From Bacillota bacterium (lineage in GTDB: Bacteria; Bacillota_C; Negativicutes; CTSoil-072): 6,806 nt of DNA. A model generated the notes under the pieces. The model did not search any database, had not been told where the DNA came from, and saw nothing but the letters and a program-made list of their open reading frames with translations. Shown here piece after piece: positions 6,516-6,806 of this stretch. The stretch spans positions 1 through 6,806 of the forward strand of contig JAGFXW010000136.1 in NCBI GenBank assembly GCA_017861495.1, in the 5' to 3' direction. The position numbers and the translations under genes are program-made. Position 1 is the stretch's first letter; every line of letters begins with the position of its first letter.

Positions 6516-6806
6516 GTGAATTATAAGCAAGCCTTGAGTTATCTTGAAACGCTGGCTACTTTTGGCATTAAACCGGGGCTGGCGCGGATTGAAAAACTGC
6601 TGTCGTTAATGGGACAGCCTCAATTGCGTTACCGTACCATCCATGTGACCGGGACAAACGGCAAAGGATCGACAACGGCGATGCTGGCCGCGATATTGAA
6701 AGCGGCCGGGATAAAGACCGGAATGTATACTTCCCCGCATCTGGTTAGTTATACAGAACGATTTTTGATTGATGGCCAGCCTGCATCCGAGGAAGAATTT
6801 GCCGAA
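6516..6806 (+). CDS. folC: Folylpolyglutamate/dihydrofolate synthase FolC, 3' end missing
   Basis: Mur-ligase-family enzyme that adds glutamate to dihydropteroate and/or to reduced folates using ATP, which keeps folates in the cytoplasm. Only 97 residues are present before the window ends, of an expected 420-440. They read MNYKQALSYLETLATFGIKP, a typical FolC start, then RIEKLLSLMGQPQ, the ATP-binding loop HVTGTNGKGST (43-53, lysine K50) and TSPHLVSYTERFLIDG (72-87), the folate/Mg-binding loop region of FolC. The start is GTG 6516, with AGGAGG (6501-6506) 9 bases upstream. It lies 19 bases after valS with no promoter or terminator between, so it should be transcribed with valS from the T-box promoter; valS-folC is a recurrent order in Firmicutes. 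Whether the enzyme has both activities cannot be told from this part. Confidence 0.93.
   Translation, partial: MNYKQALSYLETLATFGIKPGLARIEKLLSLMGQPQLRYRTIHVTGTNGKGSTTAMLAAILKAAGIKTGMYTSPHLVSYTERFLIDGQPASEEEFAE

Noticed and set aside
1..6806. Mobile elements, CRISPR arrays, tRNA or rRNA genes, or a novel defence-type system
   Set aside because: Reading both strands gave no transposase-like frame, direct-repeat array or cloverleaf, and nearly all bases are explained by known housekeeping genes and the T-box.

Overview
The window is a chromosomal housekeeping segment with every gene on the + strand. It suggests a menaquinone-making member of the Firmicutes. Supporting signs are strong AGGAGG-type ribosome binding sites, a canonical T-box leader in front of valS, the valS-folC gene order and a two-component TatA/TatC system. 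A Negativicutes or clostridial relative is my best guess; this is inference from gene style, since there is no rRNA or database search to confirm it.

Layout. Positions 2-883 hold the 3' part of a long-chain trans-polyprenyl diphosphate synthase (HepT-like), which makes the side chain of a respiratory quinone. A 170-bp gap (884-1053) carries a small inverted repeat and two TATAAT hexamers. Next comes a probable operon of a GlcD-type FAD-linked 2-hydroxyacid dehydrogenase (1054-2439), tatA (2473-2736) and tatC (2747-3505). The gap 3506-3850 contains a strong sigma-A-type promoter and a complete valine T-box riboswitch with antiterminator and terminator. It controls valS (3851-6496) and, 19 bases further on, folC, of which only the first 97 codons are present (6516-6806).

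How the parts work together. The left half is plausibly linked to the cell envelope: quinone side-chain synthesis, a flavoprotein dehydrogenase that may feed electrons to quinone or an electron-transfer flavoprotein, and the Tat translocon that exports folded, often cofactor-bearing, proteins. The right half is an amino-acid-responsive unit. Uncharged tRNA-Val pairs with the GUC specifier and the UGGU bulge, favours the antiterminator, and lets transcription continue into valS and folC.

Several obvious open-reading-frame starts are probably wrong, and I corrected them using ribosome binding sites and family lengths: glcD starts at 1054 rather than 1012, tatA at 2473 rather than 2464, and valS at 3851 rather than 3764, which lies inside the T-box. 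I found no mobile element, CRISPR array, tRNA or rRNA gene, or undescribed system; the window looks ordinary, and its best feature is the well-formed T-box.
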